Of a stretch of DNA of 64,000 bases, positions 1 to 9,555 are shown piece by piece (the first letter of the stretch is position 1; each line of letters starts with the position of its first letter). The notes under the pieces were generated by a model. It was not told where the DNA came from. It saw only the letters and a list, made by a program, of their open reading frames with translations, and did not search any database. A program made the translations under genes and the position numbers. The stretch is from Gimesia aquarii (GTDB taxonomy: Bacteria; Planctomycetota; Planctomycetia; Planctomycetales; Planctomycetaceae), in the NCBI RefSeq assembly GCF_007748175.1, contig NZ_CP037422.1, positions 2,687,231 through 2,751,230 of the forward strand. The letters run 5' to 3'.

Positions 1-670
1 AAATCAAAACCTGCACTGGTGTGTTTGAAAGATGTTCTTCCGCACGAATCACATGTGTGATCTTCATTTGCGCGTCGTCAATCACACTCGCCAGATTATA
101 AAGAGGCGTCCCATTGGCCCGCATAATGACGGGATCGATCATCAGATTAGTATCAAATTCCACATACCCACGAACGGCATCTTCGATTTGTACTTTTTGA
201 TCGTGGGGAACCATCAGTCTCACGACAAAGGGTCGTTCTTCTGCAACATATTGATCTAGTTCATTCTGTGACAACTTCAATGAGGGTCTTTGTCGCATGA
301 ATCCGAGTTTTTCATCCCGATCTAATGGGATCTCTCCAGTCGGAACATAACACCGATAGGCTTTGCCTTCCGTCAATAGTTGATCGACGGCGGACCGATA
401 AAGGTCATTTCGCTCGGACTGAAAGTAAGGACCGTTGTCGCCTCCCACTTCGGGTCCTTCATCCCAATTCAGTCCCAACCATTTAAATGCTTGTAGAATG
501 GGATCGAGCGCTTCCGACAGATTGCGTTCCTGATCAGTGTCGTCGATGCGAAGAATAAATTGCCCACCGTTGTGCCGTGCCCAGAGCCAGTTAAATAAAG
601 CAGTCCGCATACCTCCAATATGCATGTAGCCTGTTGGACTAGGGGCAAAACGGGTTCGAACGGTACTCAT
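1..670 (-). CDS. gltX: Glutamyl-tRNA synthetase, N-terminal part (cut by window edge)
   Basis: This class I aminoacyl-tRNA synthetase charges tRNA-Glu with glutamate in the cytoplasm. The minus-strand reading frame starts at the ATG at 670 and runs off the left edge after about 223 codons, so only the catalytic Rossmann half is present. The start reads [20 protein letters not shown], which contains the HIGH-class ATP-binding motif in its HIGG form, followed by [15 protein letters not shown] and [10 protein letters not shown], both classic for GltX. The [10 protein letters not shown] and AYRCY stretches also fit. The KMSKS loop and anticodon-binding domain lie outside the window. A discriminating or non-discriminating enzyme cannot be told apart from this half. 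The family call is very safe. Confidence 0.95.
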   Translation of the reverse strand, partial: MSTVRTRFAPSPTGYMHIGGMRTALFNWLWARHNGGQFILRIDDTDQERNLSEALDPILQAFKWLGLNWDEGPEVGGDNGPYFQSERNDLYRSAVDQLLTEGKAYRCYVPTGEIPLDRDEKLGFMRQRPSLKLSQNELDQYVAEERPFVVRLMVPHDQKVQIEDAVRGYVEFDTNLMIDPVIMRANGTPLYNLASVIDDAQMKITHVIRAEEHLSNTPVQVLI

Positions 671-909
671 AAAAATGCTCTTATTATTTCTCTTGGCTGC
701 CAAAAACGAGAGGATTCCTGAAATCTCAAACGTACGATACTAGAAAGTTTCGCACGGTAATCAGGATCGGGACGACCGATCATAAAAGACCTTCGAGCGT
801 TCGACAAGTATCTTTAAGGATTCAACTTAGCGCAATACTGCGTTTTCCGCAAATTCTCTCTCAACGTACCGGTCTTGACGCTCCTCTTGATGCGACCTAG
901 CATTTCCTT

Positions 910-1575
910 ATGAAACGTTTTTTACTACTTCTCTTTGTACTACTGCTCCTGCTGGGAGGAGTCACAGGAGGCCTTTATTGGTCTTCTGCTCAGGTTCCTG
1001 AATTTTATCAGGCAGCACTTCAGGCCGAATCGAAACCGGAAGTCCGGCAGCAAAAAGCCAAACAGTTCGTTCAACGTTCGATGCAACTGGTGAATGATGT
1101 ACACAATCATGAACCACAATGGTCACAGGAATTTAGCGAACAACAGATTAATGCATGGCTGGCAGAAGAATTGCATCAAAAATACAACGAGTGGGTACCA
1201 AAAGGAATTTCTGATCCAAGAATCAAGTTTGGAAACGATCAGGTCGAATTGGGATTCCGTTTGTCATTGAAAAAATGGTCGGGCATCATCAGTCTGAAAT
1301 TCAAGCCCTGGTTACTGAAAAAAAATCGCCTTGTTCTTGAGCTGGAAAACGCGCGGGCTGGGTTACTCCCTATTCCAATTGAAGAAGCAATCGCAGATTT
1401 GATCCAGGAAGCACGTAAGGATGGCTGGCATATTGAATGGGGGCAAAATAATGGCAACGACGCGTTAATCGTGAACCTGGATCATGGCAAAAATGAATTG
1501 CCCGACTTGACGGCCTTGGAAGTTCAACCTGGTCTGTTTCGCATTGCCGGAAAAGCAGTTGCTGAAAACCAATAA
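910..1575 (+). CDS. Membrane-anchored, YpmS/DUF2140-like hypothetical protein
   Basis: I do not recognise a named family with certainty. The 221-residue product begins with a strongly hydrophobic segment (about residues 4-27, FLLLLFVLLLLLGG), a signal anchor that should leave the rest outside the inner membrane. Residues 75-95 (FSEQQINAWLAEELHQKY) followed by alternating beta-strand-like stretches (VELGFRLSLKKWSGIISLKF) and LPIPIEEAIADLI resemble the YpmS/DUF2140 layout, a lipid-binding-like fold. That comparison is by eye only. It starts at ATG 910 about 240 bases from the divergent gltX start, and ends 6 bases before the convergent phosphoesterase gene. Confidence 0.6.
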   Translation: MKRFLLLLFVLLLLLGGVTGGLYWSSAQVPEFYQAALQAESKPEVRQQKAKQFVQRSMQLVNDVHNHEPQWSQEFSEQQINAWLAEELHQKYNEWVPKGISDPRIKFGNDQVELGFRLSLKKWSGIISLKFKPWLLKKNRLVLELENARAGLLPIPIEEAIADLIQEARKDGWHIEWGQNNGNDALIVNLDHGKNELPDLTALEVQPGLFRIAGKAVAENQ

Positions 1576-1581
1576 ACCACA

Positions 1582-1956
1582 TTAAAAAAACGCGGTGTAA
1601 TTGAACGACCACTGGTTTTCCTGGTCCGTTTTTTTGAGTGTGACCCGTCCCGCCAGTTCTTCTCCTGTTAACAATGCCACAATTGAATCATCGCTCCGTT
1701 CCAGAAGTGAAAACGTACCGCGGTCCCACTGCTGAACCTCACCACGATCTCCAGAGACTGGTCCCTCGTAATCCAGATAAACCAGCCGATGATCGGGCAG
1801 CACTTCGGCAACCAGATCGATTGACGATTCATCCGATGTCGGATCAATGGCTGGTGGCTCATTGAGACGCCAGGTTTTAAGCACGCTTTCTTCTTCCAAC
1901 ATCAGGTCCCAATGCAATTGAGGATGGTCATGGCGAAGTATGACAAATTGTCTCAT
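1582..1956 (-). CDS. Stand-alone LigD-type 3'-phosphoesterase domain protein
   Basis: The 124-residue product matches the 3'-phosphoesterase (PE) module normally fused to DNA ligase D in bacterial non-homologous end joining, where it trims 3' phosphates and ribonucleotides. The N-terminus has the RHDHPQLHWDLMLE signature and LKTWRL, and the second half has YLDYEGPVSGDRGEV followed by WDRGTF, as in LigD. Three residues line up with the known active site: His9, Asp17 and His56, with the 8-residue His-Asp spacing kept. No ligase, primase or Ku gene is next to it. Such single-domain proteins occur in many bacteria and their substrate is uncertain. It lies 11 bases downstream of the glycosyltransferase stop and could share its transcript. 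Confidence 0.82.
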   Translation of the reverse strand: MRQFVILRHDHPQLHWDLMLEEESVLKTWRLNEPPAIDPTSDESSIDLVAEVLPDHRLVYLDYEGPVSGDRGEVQQWDRGTFSLLERSDDSIVALLTGEELAGRVTLKKTDQENQWSFNYTAFF

Positions 1957-1967
1957 AAAATAACTCT

Positions 1968-3089
1968 TCAGGAAATCGATTGATTGATGAGTTGATCCCA
2001 GTGCTGAAAATATTGTGTCACGGAAAACCGTTGCGTCACTTCTAACGCATTGACGGCAAATTTCTTTCGTAGTGTTTTATCACTCATTAAATGCTTGAGA
2101 GTATTAGCCATTTCAGTAACATTTCCCGGTGGTATCAATAACCCATCGATTCCGGAGCGAATGATCTCTGCCGGTCCACTATCACAATCAAGACTGATAC
2201 AGGCCAAACCACGTGACATCGCCTGTAACAGTGCATTAGGAAACCCTTCATATCTCGATGGAAGTACAAACAGCTTTCCCTGGTCCAGAATGAGTTCAGG
2301 ATCTTCCACCCAACCCTTCAATTCGATCTGGTTTTGTAATCCACGTTCATCAATAGTCGCTTGTAATGATTCACGTAACGGCCCCTCTCCTAAAATGCAT
2401 AACTTCCATTCGGGAAATTCAGCCGCCAGTAAAGTAAACGCATCGATTAATAAATCAAAACCCTTTTCATAAGAAAGCCGACCCATACCAAAAATCACAT
2501 TCGACTCCGGCCGTGAGTTAAGCGATTGTTCTGTGACAATCGGAACTTGTGCTGAACGAGGAATGGGAACGGCATTCGGAATGACTTCGATTTGTAAGGG
2601 TCGCATCCAGGATTTGAAAAATTCAGCAACTCCTTGAGTTTGAACAATCAATTTGATCGCTCGTGGATAGGTTCGTTTTCGCAAAAAAGACCACAGTCGC
2701 CCGATCGGATGATGCCGCGGGTCAGAACGTTCTGAGATCAGAACAGGCCAGTTCGCTTTTCGCGCTGCCAGCAACGTCAAAACGTTCATGCGATCAGTAA
2801 GACTGATGACAACATCGGGTCGAGACTCCGTAACCATTTCCCGCAATCGTCTGACACGCAGCCTGTTATTAAACACTGCTTGAATCAGATGCTTCGAGTC
2901 CTGCATCACACCTAAAGCATACCGCTGGACTGATTCTGAAAGCGTAAACGTATCAGTTTTCGCAGAATCCAAGGTAATGAGAGTGACCGAATCCCCGACG
3001 TGCGCCCAGTGGTTTGCCATCATGGTGGCAACACCTTCTGCACCGCCGAAGCTGAGAGAAGGAACCGTAATCGTCAGTCTTCGAGACAA
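1968..3089 (-). CDS. Glycosyltransferase, GT4 family
   Basis: This 373-residue GT-B fold enzyme probably transfers a sugar from a nucleotide donor to a surface glycan or lipid carrier. The N-terminal acceptor domain shows SFGGAEGVATMM (about residues 13-24). The C-terminal donor domain has IFGMGRLSYEKGFDLLIDAF (about 199-218), LGEGPLRESL and RYEGFPNALLQAM (279-291). In the usual EX7E donor motif the first Glu is residue 281, but the second position is Gln289, a substitution worth noting. The start is TTG at 3089: a TGA stop lies six codons upstream in frame and no ATG is available before the conserved N-terminus. The acceptor cannot be inferred from the neighbours. Confidence 0.88.
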   Translation of the reverse strand: MSRRLTITVPSLSFGGAEGVATMMANHWAHVGDSVTLITLDSAKTDTFTLSESVQRYALGVMQDSKHLIQAVFNNRLRVRRLREMVTESRPDVVISLTDRMNVLTLLAARKANWPVLISERSDPRHHPIGRLWSFLRKRTYPRAIKLIVQTQGVAEFFKSWMRPLQIEVIPNAVPIPRSAQVPIVTEQSLNSRPESNVIFGMGRLSYEKGFDLLIDAFTLLAAEFPEWKLCILGEGPLRESLQATIDERGLQNQIELKGWVEDPELILDQGKLFVLPSRYEGFPNALLQAMSRGLACISLDCDSGPAEIIRSGIDGLLIPPGNVTEMANTLKHLMSDKTLRKKFAVNALEVTQRFSVTQYFQHWDQLINQSIS

Positions 3090-3367
3090 AGTATTCGATG
3101 CCCTTCATGTAAGCTGTTGTCAGAATAAGAGATACAACAGCGAAATATGTACACGGTCCACGGAATTAAGCGTATCGGATCTGAGGTAGATCGGCAAGGG
3201 GGAAACGTTCCAGTGAAACTTCCTCTTTAAAATTTGCTCTACACGATCATTCGAAAATCTGTTACATTTCGGCTCCATTCTTCGGTCTCTCATCTCCAGA
3301 TGGACTGGCATAGTTTTCCACAGATTCCTACTTCTTTTCCGTCATACACATTACCACGGATGGTACT

Positions 3368-4396
3368 ATGGCCCTGATACCCAAATTCAAACTTCCGTTC
3401 CTCAGATCATGGAAATCACGTGGGCTGACTTTATTACTGGTCAGTCTGCTTGGTGGAGGAATGTTTCATTTTGGAATCAAACCGAAGCAGGTCACAAACT
3501 GGATTACTGATTTCGTCTCTTCTACGATTTCCAGTTCGACGCCATCAGACTGGGATTCCACCGAAATTGACCTGCCGCAATCTGAAAATACTATTCGGAT
3601 CGCTACATTTAATATTCAGGTGTTTGGTCAAAGCAAAATGAAAAAACCACAAGTACCTCAAATTCTGGCACGTATTATCCAGCAGTTTGATGTAGTCGCT
3701 GTACAGGAAATTCGTTCGCAGGATCAATCATTTATGGACGAATTCTTGAGCATTGTTAACTCTGGAAACCACCGTTATGCCTACCTGATTGGTCCCAGAT
3801 TGGGAAGAACTGCCAGCAAGGAACAGTACGCCTACTTCTATAATACCGAACGAATTGCTGTAAACGACAAATGGACTTATACGGTGATCGACAAATACGA
3901 CAAGTTGCATCGCCCCCCTTACATTGCTCATTTTCAGACATTGAGCTCTTCCAGCAAGCAGCCGTTTACGTTTTCTTTAATCAATATTCACACCGACCCG
4001 GATGAAACGAAACAAGAACTGAATGTTCTGGACGATGTTTACCGAGTCGTTTCCAACGATGGCAGCCAGGAAGACGATGTCATCTTGCTTGGCGATTTGA
4101 ATGTTAATGATCGGAATCTGGGAGAGCTGGGAATGGTCCCCGATCTCATGTGGACCGTCTCCAAAACCCCCACGAATACCCGAAAATCAAAACAATATGA
4201 CAATATCTTGTTCAGCCGTCACCGTTCGCAGGAATTCACCGGAAAGTCTGGCATTTATGATTTCAAAACACGCTTTGGGTTAACTGAAAAAGAAGCCCTG
4301 GTCGTTTCCGATCATTTACCGGTCTGGGCAGAATTTCATGTTTCGGAAAATGGATTTGCGCGTCAAGCCTCGGCAAGGCAATCTGAAACACGCTGA
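3368..4396 (+). CDS. Endonuclease/exonuclease/phosphatase (EEP, DNase I-like) family protein
   Basis: A 342-residue metal-dependent phosphodiesterase-type enzyme with an N-terminal membrane anchor (about residues 19-36, GLTLLLVSLLGGGMFHFGI), so the catalytic domain probably faces the periplasm. EEP motifs appear in order: IRIATFNIQVFG (Asn of motif 1), VVAVQEIRS (metal-binding Glu), SLINIHTDPDE, ILLGDLNVND (catalytic Asp-x-Asn) and VSDHLPVWAEF (Asp-His pair). Family members cut DNA, RNA, phospholipids or phosphoinositides; the pattern here is closest to DNase I-like proteins but the substrate is unknown. It is divergent from the glycosyltransferase (278-base gap) and convergent with the next gene (13-base gap). 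Confidence 0.87.
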   Translation: MALIPKFKLPFLRSWKSRGLTLLLVSLLGGGMFHFGIKPKQVTNWITDFVSSTISSSTPSDWDSTEIDLPQSENTIRIATFNIQVFGQSKMKKPQVPQILARIIQQFDVVAVQEIRSQDQSFMDEFLSIVNSGNHRYAYLIGPRLGRTASKEQYAYFYNTERIAVNDKWTYTVIDKYDKLHRPPYIAHFQTLSSSSKQPFTFSLINIHTDPDETKQELNVLDDVYRVVSNDGSQEDDVILLGDLNVNDRNLGELGMVPDLMWTVSKTPTNTRKSKQYDNILFSRHRSQEFTGKSGIYDFKTRFGLTEKEALVVSDHLPVWAEFHVSENGFARQASARQSETR

Positions 4397-4409
4397 AAAC
4401 AACCTGAAT

Positions 4410-5606
4410 TCATCGATCTTCTGAATCGGTTGTATGTAATGTCAATAGACTGATTTCCGGACGGCAGAACAAGCGTAACGGATGAATCCCTGACACACCA
4501 CGGCTGACGTGCAACACAGTCGAACCACGGGCAAACGTCCCACTTGCATAACGCGTCCCGTGTAAACTCGGCGTAAAGACCGGGCCAATCAAAGGGAAGC
4601 GGACCTGCCCGCCATGAGTGTGACCGGCAAGTACCAGGTCATACCCCTGTCGAACAGCCCAATGAAAATTATCGGGGGTGTGACTGACGAGCAAGAGGAA
4701 GTCAGACTCTGCTCCACTACCTTCCTCTATAGCTGGTTGCTTGAGTTCCGGATGCGCTCCCATCCAGGGGACTTCGGTTCCCGCCAGTAGCAGCGTGTGT
4801 CCTTCATACTCCAAAAGAAATGGCTCAGTAGTCAGATCGATCCAACCTGCTTTCATCAAAGTCTCTCGAATCTGAAGACTATCCTGATGCCAGTCATGAT
4901 TACCTAGTATAAAAAAACACCCCAAAGGTGCTTGCATCGGGCTCAGTGTGTCGTCCAGCCAGTCGAGACATTTCATTTCGTCTATGAGGTCACCAGCGAA
5001 GATAATCAGATCAGGCTCTGTTTCCTGAGCAATCCGACATAGCTCGATAAAATACTCACGTTTCAAAGTACCAGAAAAATGTAAGTCGCTCAAATGCAAG
5101 ATTCTCAGACCTTCCCAGTTCGCCGGTAGTCGGGGAAGTTCGAATTTTTTCTCCGTGAATTCCACACTAAAAATCTGGTTAAAGGGAAGACCGGCCAGAT
5201 AATGATAGGGCCCCTCTCCGATCAGATCCTGATTGAGTCGCTGGCGGATGTGGATCAGCTCAGACTGGTGTTCGGTCTGTTGTCGTGGTGGTTTGTAAAG
5301 CAGATGGCGAAACCCGGAATACAAGAAGCCCAGAAATCCCAAGGCACACACGAATAGGACAGGCTTCCACCAAAAAGGGAGTTGATTCCAGTCCCCACCT
5401 ACCAGAACCCCTGGAGTATACAGGCCCACAGAGAGAAAAAGCACTATGGGAAATAGAACCATTAATAGCTCCAGCACATGCCTCAGTCTCTTAAGGCGGA
5501 CATCGTGTATCGGCAGAGCGTGTGTGCGATTGATGACCACGATCCAGAGCTCAGCATGGCCGACTGATAGCACCAGCAATATCAATCCATTGGCTATTGC
5601 TTCCAT
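4410..5606 (-). CDS. Membrane-bound metallophosphoesterase (calcineurin-like)
   Basis: The 398-residue product has about three hydrophobic segments in the first 105 residues and then a calcineurin-like catalytic domain. The dimetal motifs are all present in order: LHLSDLHFSG (D-x-H), IIFAGDLIDE (GD), ILGNHDWH (GNHD), LLVSHTPDNF and LAGHTHGGQVRFP (GHxH). The architecture resembles the YkuE/YaeI type of peripheral or membrane metallophosphoesterases; for some of these lipid or UDP-sugar substrates have been proposed, but nothing here decides the substrate. The start is ATG 5606. It stands alone as a minus-strand gene and is divergent from the UbiD gene with about 215 bases between them. Confidence 0.88.
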   Translation of the reverse strand: MEAIANGLILLVLSVGHAELWIVVINRTHALPIHDVRLKRLRHVLELLMVLFPIVLFLSVGLYTPGVLVGGDWNQLPFWWKPVLFVCALGFLGFLYSGFRHLLYKPPRQQTEHQSELIHIRQRLNQDLIGEGPYHYLAGLPFNQIFSVEFTEKKFELPRLPANWEGLRILHLSDLHFSGTLKREYFIELCRIAQETEPDLIIFAGDLIDEMKCLDWLDDTLSPMQAPLGCFFILGNHDWHQDSLQIRETLMKAGWIDLTTEPFLLEYEGHTLLLAGTEVPWMGAHPELKQPAIEEGSGAESDFLLLVSHTPDNFHWAVRQGYDLVLAGHTHGGQVRFPLIGPVFTPSLHGTRYASGTFARGSTVLHVSRGVSGIHPLRLFCRPEISLLTLHTTDSEDR

Positions 5607-5821
5607 AATGATCTTTACATAATTCGCTGAAAATAGATCTTAAGATAAGAAAAAAATACGACTGCAGGCGAATCATAGAAGATCGATGCTGGAATGCAAA
5701 CATAAACGGAACAGCAATCCAGTGTTCACTGGACTTCTGCGTGGTATAATTCTTCAGCAACCGTTAATCTGCTCATGGCGACAACGAATAATTAATTTTG
5801 CATGAATGGAACAGGGCCCCG

Positions 5822-7651
5822 ATGGGATACCGAGGACTGCGTGAGTGTGTCAACGACCTGGAACGGACGAACCAGTTAATCCGAATTGAACAAGAGATCG
5901 ATGCCAATTTAGAGGCGGCGGAAATCCAACGCCGTGTCTATCAGGCAGGCGGCCCTGCCATTTATTTTGCTAATGTGCGAAATTGCAGATTCCCGATGGT
6001 CAGTAATCTGTTTGGTACACTCGAACGCACGCAATATATTTTTCGCGATGCCTTAGCGGCTGTGAATCATCTCGTGGAATTAAAAGTAGATCCTTCCCAA
6101 TTCTGGAAGCACCCCCTGCGCTATCTCGATGTTCCTTTCTCTTTGTTACACATGCTGCCGCGTTCTCGCTCCCGTGGTGCCGTTATTGAAAATCAAATTC
6201 AGCTTCAGGACCTGCCCCAACTCCGAAGTTGGCCTGATGACGGTGGCCCTTTTGTCACTCTGCCTCAAGTCTATACAGAATCGCCCAAACGTGGCGGCTT
6301 AATGAACTCTAATCTGGGGATGTACCGAATTCAACTGGCTGGAAATGAGTATCAACCGAATCAACAGATCGGACTGCATTACCAGATTCACCGTAGCATT
6401 GGTGTTCATCATGCCGAAGCAATTGAAAAAGGAGAGCCTCTGAAAGTCAATATTTTTGTTGGTGGCGCTCCTGCGATGACGCTCTCTGCTGTGATGCCAT
6501 TGCCGGAAGGACTTTCGGAACTCACTTTTGCCGGTGCTTTGAGCAAACGCGCCATTCGTATGATTCGGAATAAAAACGGCCTGCCGATTTACGCTGATGC
6601 CGACTTTTGTATTACAGGCTGGGTCGATCCGGAACAATTACTTCCCGAAGGACCTTTTGGCGATCATCTGGGTTACTACAGTCTGGCTCACCCCTTTCCT
6701 GTGATGAATGTGGAATCCGTCTACCACCGCAATGATGCCATCTGGCCATTCACTGTCGTCGGCAGACCTCCTCAGGAAGATACCGCTTTTGGAGCCATCA
6801 TCCATGAGATCACAGGACCTGCGATTCCCTCGGTCATTCCAGGCGTGCATCAGGTACATGCCGTCGATGCTGCGGGCGTCCATCCCTTACTACTGGCAGT
6901 GGGGAGCGAACGTTACACTCCTTACGATAAAGAGCGTAAACCACAGGAAATTTTAACCAACGCAAATGCCATTCTGGGACAGGGCCAATTAAGCCTGGCT
7001 AAATATCTGATGATTGTGGCCCATGAAGATGCCCCTGAATTGGATGCAGAAGATATCGGAGCATTTTTGACACATTTACTGGAGCGTATCGATTGGAAAC
7101 GAGACTTGCATTTTCAAACCTGCACAACAATGGATACGCTTGATTATTCGGGAACAGGCTTTAATTCTGGCTCTAAAGTCGTGATGGCGGCCGCTGGTCC
7201 GAAAAAACGTGCCCTACCGACATCCATTCCTGATAATTTCTCACTACCAGCTGGATTTTCTGATCCGAAACTCTGCCACCCTGGTATTCTGGCTATCAGG
7301 GCACCAGCATTTGAGGAAAACAATCAAGACCTCCCTCGTTTTTGTAACGAACTGCCGTTAGCTCATCCCATCAATGAATTCCCGCTGACTGTACTCGTCG
7401 ATGACAGCCCCTTCACCGCCGCCACTCTGAATAATTTTCTGTGGACGGTTTTCACCCGCTCCAATCCCGCCAGTGATATTGATGGCATAAAAGCATTTAT
7501 AGAAAACAAACATTGGGGCTGCCAGGGTTCGCTGGTGATTGATGCACGCATCAAGCCACACCATGCGCCTCCTTTAATTGAAGATCCTGAAATTACCAAA
7601 CGAGTCGATCAACTTGGTGCGCCGGGTGGTCCCTTACATGGGATTATCTAG
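5822..7651 (+). CDS. UbiD family prenyl-FMN-dependent decarboxylase
   Basis: A 609-residue member of the UbiD superfamily, which removes carboxyl groups from aromatic or unsaturated acids using prenylated FMN. The start MGYRGLRECVNDLE is the usual UbiD N-terminus, so I prefer ATG 5822 to the TTG 24 bases upstream. Other hallmarks are the GPFGDHLGYYS segment with the catalytic acidic region, HRNDAIWPFTVVGRPPQEDT, and IVVAHED-like IVAHEDAPELDAEDI. It is longer than the roughly 490-residue ubiquinone enzyme, which would suit a menaquinone-pathway (MqnL-like) or aromatic-acid decarboxylase. No UbiX-type prenyltransferase is in the window. Its TAG stop overlaps the stop of the convergent gene by three bases (CTAG). 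Confidence 0.9.
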   Translation: MGYRGLRECVNDLERTNQLIRIEQEIDANLEAAEIQRRVYQAGGPAIYFANVRNCRFPMVSNLFGTLERTQYIFRDALAAVNHLVELKVDPSQFWKHPLRYLDVPFSLLHMLPRSRSRGAVIENQIQLQDLPQLRSWPDDGGPFVTLPQVYTESPKRGGLMNSNLGMYRIQLAGNEYQPNQQIGLHYQIHRSIGVHHAEAIEKGEPLKVNIFVGGAPAMTLSAVMPLPEGLSELTFAGALSKRAIRMIRNKNGLPIYADADFCITGWVDPEQLLPEGPFGDHLGYYSLAHPFPVMNVESVYHRNDAIWPFTVVGRPPQEDTAFGAIIHEITGPAIPSVIPGVHQVHAVDAAGVHPLLLAVGSERYTPYDKERKPQEILTNANAILGQGQLSLAKYLMIVAHEDAPELDAEDIGAFLTHLLERIDWKRDLHFQTCTTMDTLDYSGTGFNSGSKVVMAAAGPKKRALPTSIPDNFSLPAGFSDPKLCHPGILAIRAPAFEENNQDLPRFCNELPLAHPINEFPLTVLVDDSPFTAATLNNFLWTVFTRSNPASDIDGIKAFIENKHWGCQGSLVIDARIKPHHAPPLIEDPEITKRVDQLGAPGGPLHGII

Positions 7652-8478
7652 GACTTTGGTAGATGCTTAAGTAATCGCCGCGCTTTACTTTTCCAACGAA
7701 TGAACTTGCGCGCGATTCCCCGCGGACTTCCGTTAATATCAAGCAACATGCCTTGCAAAGTTTTACGCGCGGCCTGGTGGTCACCTGCTTCTGCTTCCAA
7801 TGTTGCCAGCATAAACATGGCCTCAGGTTGTCGCCAACGTTTTGTATGTTTTGTCAGATGCTCTCTGGCTTTTTCTGATGTATCTAATTGACAGATCGTT
7901 TTACAATACAACAGCGAAACGTCGCCAAACTTGTATTCGGGATCGGCTTCCAGAATGAGGTGACAACGGGTTTTTGCGCTCTCATATTTCTTAAGCTGCA
8001 TTTCAATTTGTGCGGCCCCCCACAACGCTTGCAGGTTATCCGGTTCTTTATTCAATGCTTGAAGATAGGCATCTAAACTTTTCTGCTGAATACCAGCCTC
8101 TTTCAAGGCATCTCCCCAACGCACAAACTGGTAGGCATTACCAATTTGTAACGCCGCTGTCTCCAGTTCATTGATGCGACGCTGATGAAATAAGGGTCTA
8201 GCAAATTCTGGAAGCTGAAATTGATTGGTAGGCAACCAGCGAATAAAGAAATAAATGAACGCTCCAAAAGGCTGGAATACCAGAATCACCCAAAACCATA
8301 AAAAACGATCCGGATCTTTGCGGACACAATCGACCAGCATCCAGATCATAAATATAAAATAAAGAAACCAGAAGGCGTCCCAAACAAATCCCATCACAGG
8401 CGACGGCGCACCATAAGAATAGGAATCATTCAGATAAGGATTTGAAGGAGGAACTGAAGGTTCTTCTTGCGCAAACAT
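7648..8478 (-). CDS. Membrane protein with PLDc_N-like anchor and TPR repeats
   Basis: The 276-residue product has two membrane segments near the N-terminus (about residues 27-48 and 58-81) with the sequence style of the phospholipase-D/transporter N-terminal anchor: WMLVDCVRKDPDRFLWFWVI and QPFGAFIYFFIRWLP. The cytoplasmic part (about 100-260) is helical and TPR-like, with SLDAYLQALNKEPDNLQALW followed by a second copy, KYESAKTRCHLILEADPEY, and a third with EAGDHQAARKTL. TPRs bind partner proteins, so it probably acts as a scaffold in the membrane. It lies 42 bases downstream of sppA on the same strand and may be co-transcribed with it. The exact role is unknown. Confidence 0.7.
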   Translation of the reverse strand: MFAQEEPSVPPSNPYLNDSYSYGAPSPVMGFVWDAFWFLYFIFMIWMLVDCVRKDPDRFLWFWVILVFQPFGAFIYFFIRWLPTNQFQLPEFARPLFHQRRINELETAALQIGNAYQFVRWGDALKEAGIQQKSLDAYLQALNKEPDNLQALWGAAQIEMQLKKYESAKTRCHLILEADPEYKFGDVSLLYCKTICQLDTSEKAREHLTKHTKRWRQPEAMFMLATLEAEAGDHQAARKTLQGMLLDINGSPRGIARKFIRWKSKARRLLKHLPKS

Positions 8479-8520
8479 ATGCTCGCTTTACATCTGGTAG
8501 ACATACGGGCCTAATTCAAC

Positions 8521-9555
8521 TTATTGCCAGCCAGGCAAATCTCCCATCCATGAAGCGAGATACATCGCCCTTGGAACTGTGGATTCTAAAAGTGCCTGCT
8601 TGCGGTTCTCCACCTGACTTGCTTCTGCAGATCCCAGCAATATATCAGCCAGGGATGCAGGATGATTATACTTGATCACGCGAACTTTTTTGAGTCCGAT
8701 CTTTTCTTGTAAACCAGCTATGGCATCTTCTTGATAACCGATCTCGTCTATCAAACCGTTCTCTTTTGCATCGATAGCAGGATAGATCTGCCCTGTTGCT
8801 AATTTTTTTACCTGTTCATAATCAAGATTCTTTCGATTGTCTGTGATGACATTTAAAAAGCGTTGATAAGACTCATCCAGAATATGATCCCAGATGGCGC
8901 GTTCCCGTTTGGTGAGATTTCGAAACGGATTCAACGCATCTTTGAATTCTCCCGTCTTTAATGGATCTGATACCACACCTACTTTTTCAGCCAGCCCACT
9001 CATATCAAAACGGGGAATAATCACTCCTAAGGAACCGGTCCATGTTGTCGGTTCTGCAAAGATGACTCCGTCCTCACCAGAACCCATCGCTATGTAATAT
9101 CCTCCCGAAGCTGCCATCCGCTTCATATAAACGAAAATCGGTTTCTTCTTACTCAGTTCAGACAGACGGTGATAGATTTGTTGACTATCAGCCACAAAAC
9201 CTCCTGGACTGTCAATTTCCAGCAAGATACCTCTGACCTGATCATCTTCCTTTGCTTTTTTGATCGATTTCAAAATTCGCTCAGTGAAGGGAGGCATAAT
9301 TGTCCCTGTGACAGAAATTATGGCAATCTTTTCTGTCGCATATCGATCACCTGCCTCAAATTGCTCAGTGGGGCCACCACTAGACATAAAATATTCTTGA
9401 TATAAGGCATAAAAACTCAAATTGACAATTAACGAGATCAATAAGAGTAAAACCAATCCACGTACCAGCCAACGACGTCTGGGAGGACCTTGTTTCTCAC
9501 TCTGATGAGTGGTGGTCATGCTCTTTGAAACGGGTTTCTGCTGAGAATCATCCAT
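8521..9555 (-). CDS. sppA: Signal peptide peptidase SppA (S49 family)
   Basis: A 344-residue serine protease that degrades leftover signal peptides in the membrane. A single transmembrane segment (about residues 31-52) anchors the catalytic domain on the outer face of the inner membrane. S49 hallmarks are GILLEIDSPGGFVADSQQIY, the nucleophile region KRMAASGGYYIAMG with Ser150, TGSLGVIIPRFD, and the general-base region LKTGEFKDALNPFR with Lys200/205. The length fits the short one-domain type found in Bacillus rather than the duplicated E. coli form. The start is ATG 9555. The following TPR membrane gene is close enough to be in the same operon. Confidence 0.92.
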   Translation of the reverse strand: MDDSQQKPVSKSMTTTHQSEKQGPPRRRWLVRGLVLLLLISLIVNLSFYALYQEYFMSSGGPTEQFEAGDRYATEKIAIISVTGTIMPPFTERILKSIKKAKEDDQVRGILLEIDSPGGFVADSQQIYHRLSELSKKKPIFVYMKRMAASGGYYIAMGSGEDGVIFAEPTTWTGSLGVIIPRFDMSGLAEKVGVVSDPLKTGEFKDALNPFRNLTKRERAIWDHILDESYQRFLNVITDNRKNLDYEQVKKLATGQIYPAIDAKENGLIDEIGYQEDAIAGLQEKIGLKKVRVIKYNHPASLADILLGSAEASQVENRKQALLESTVPRAMYLASWMGDLPGWQ

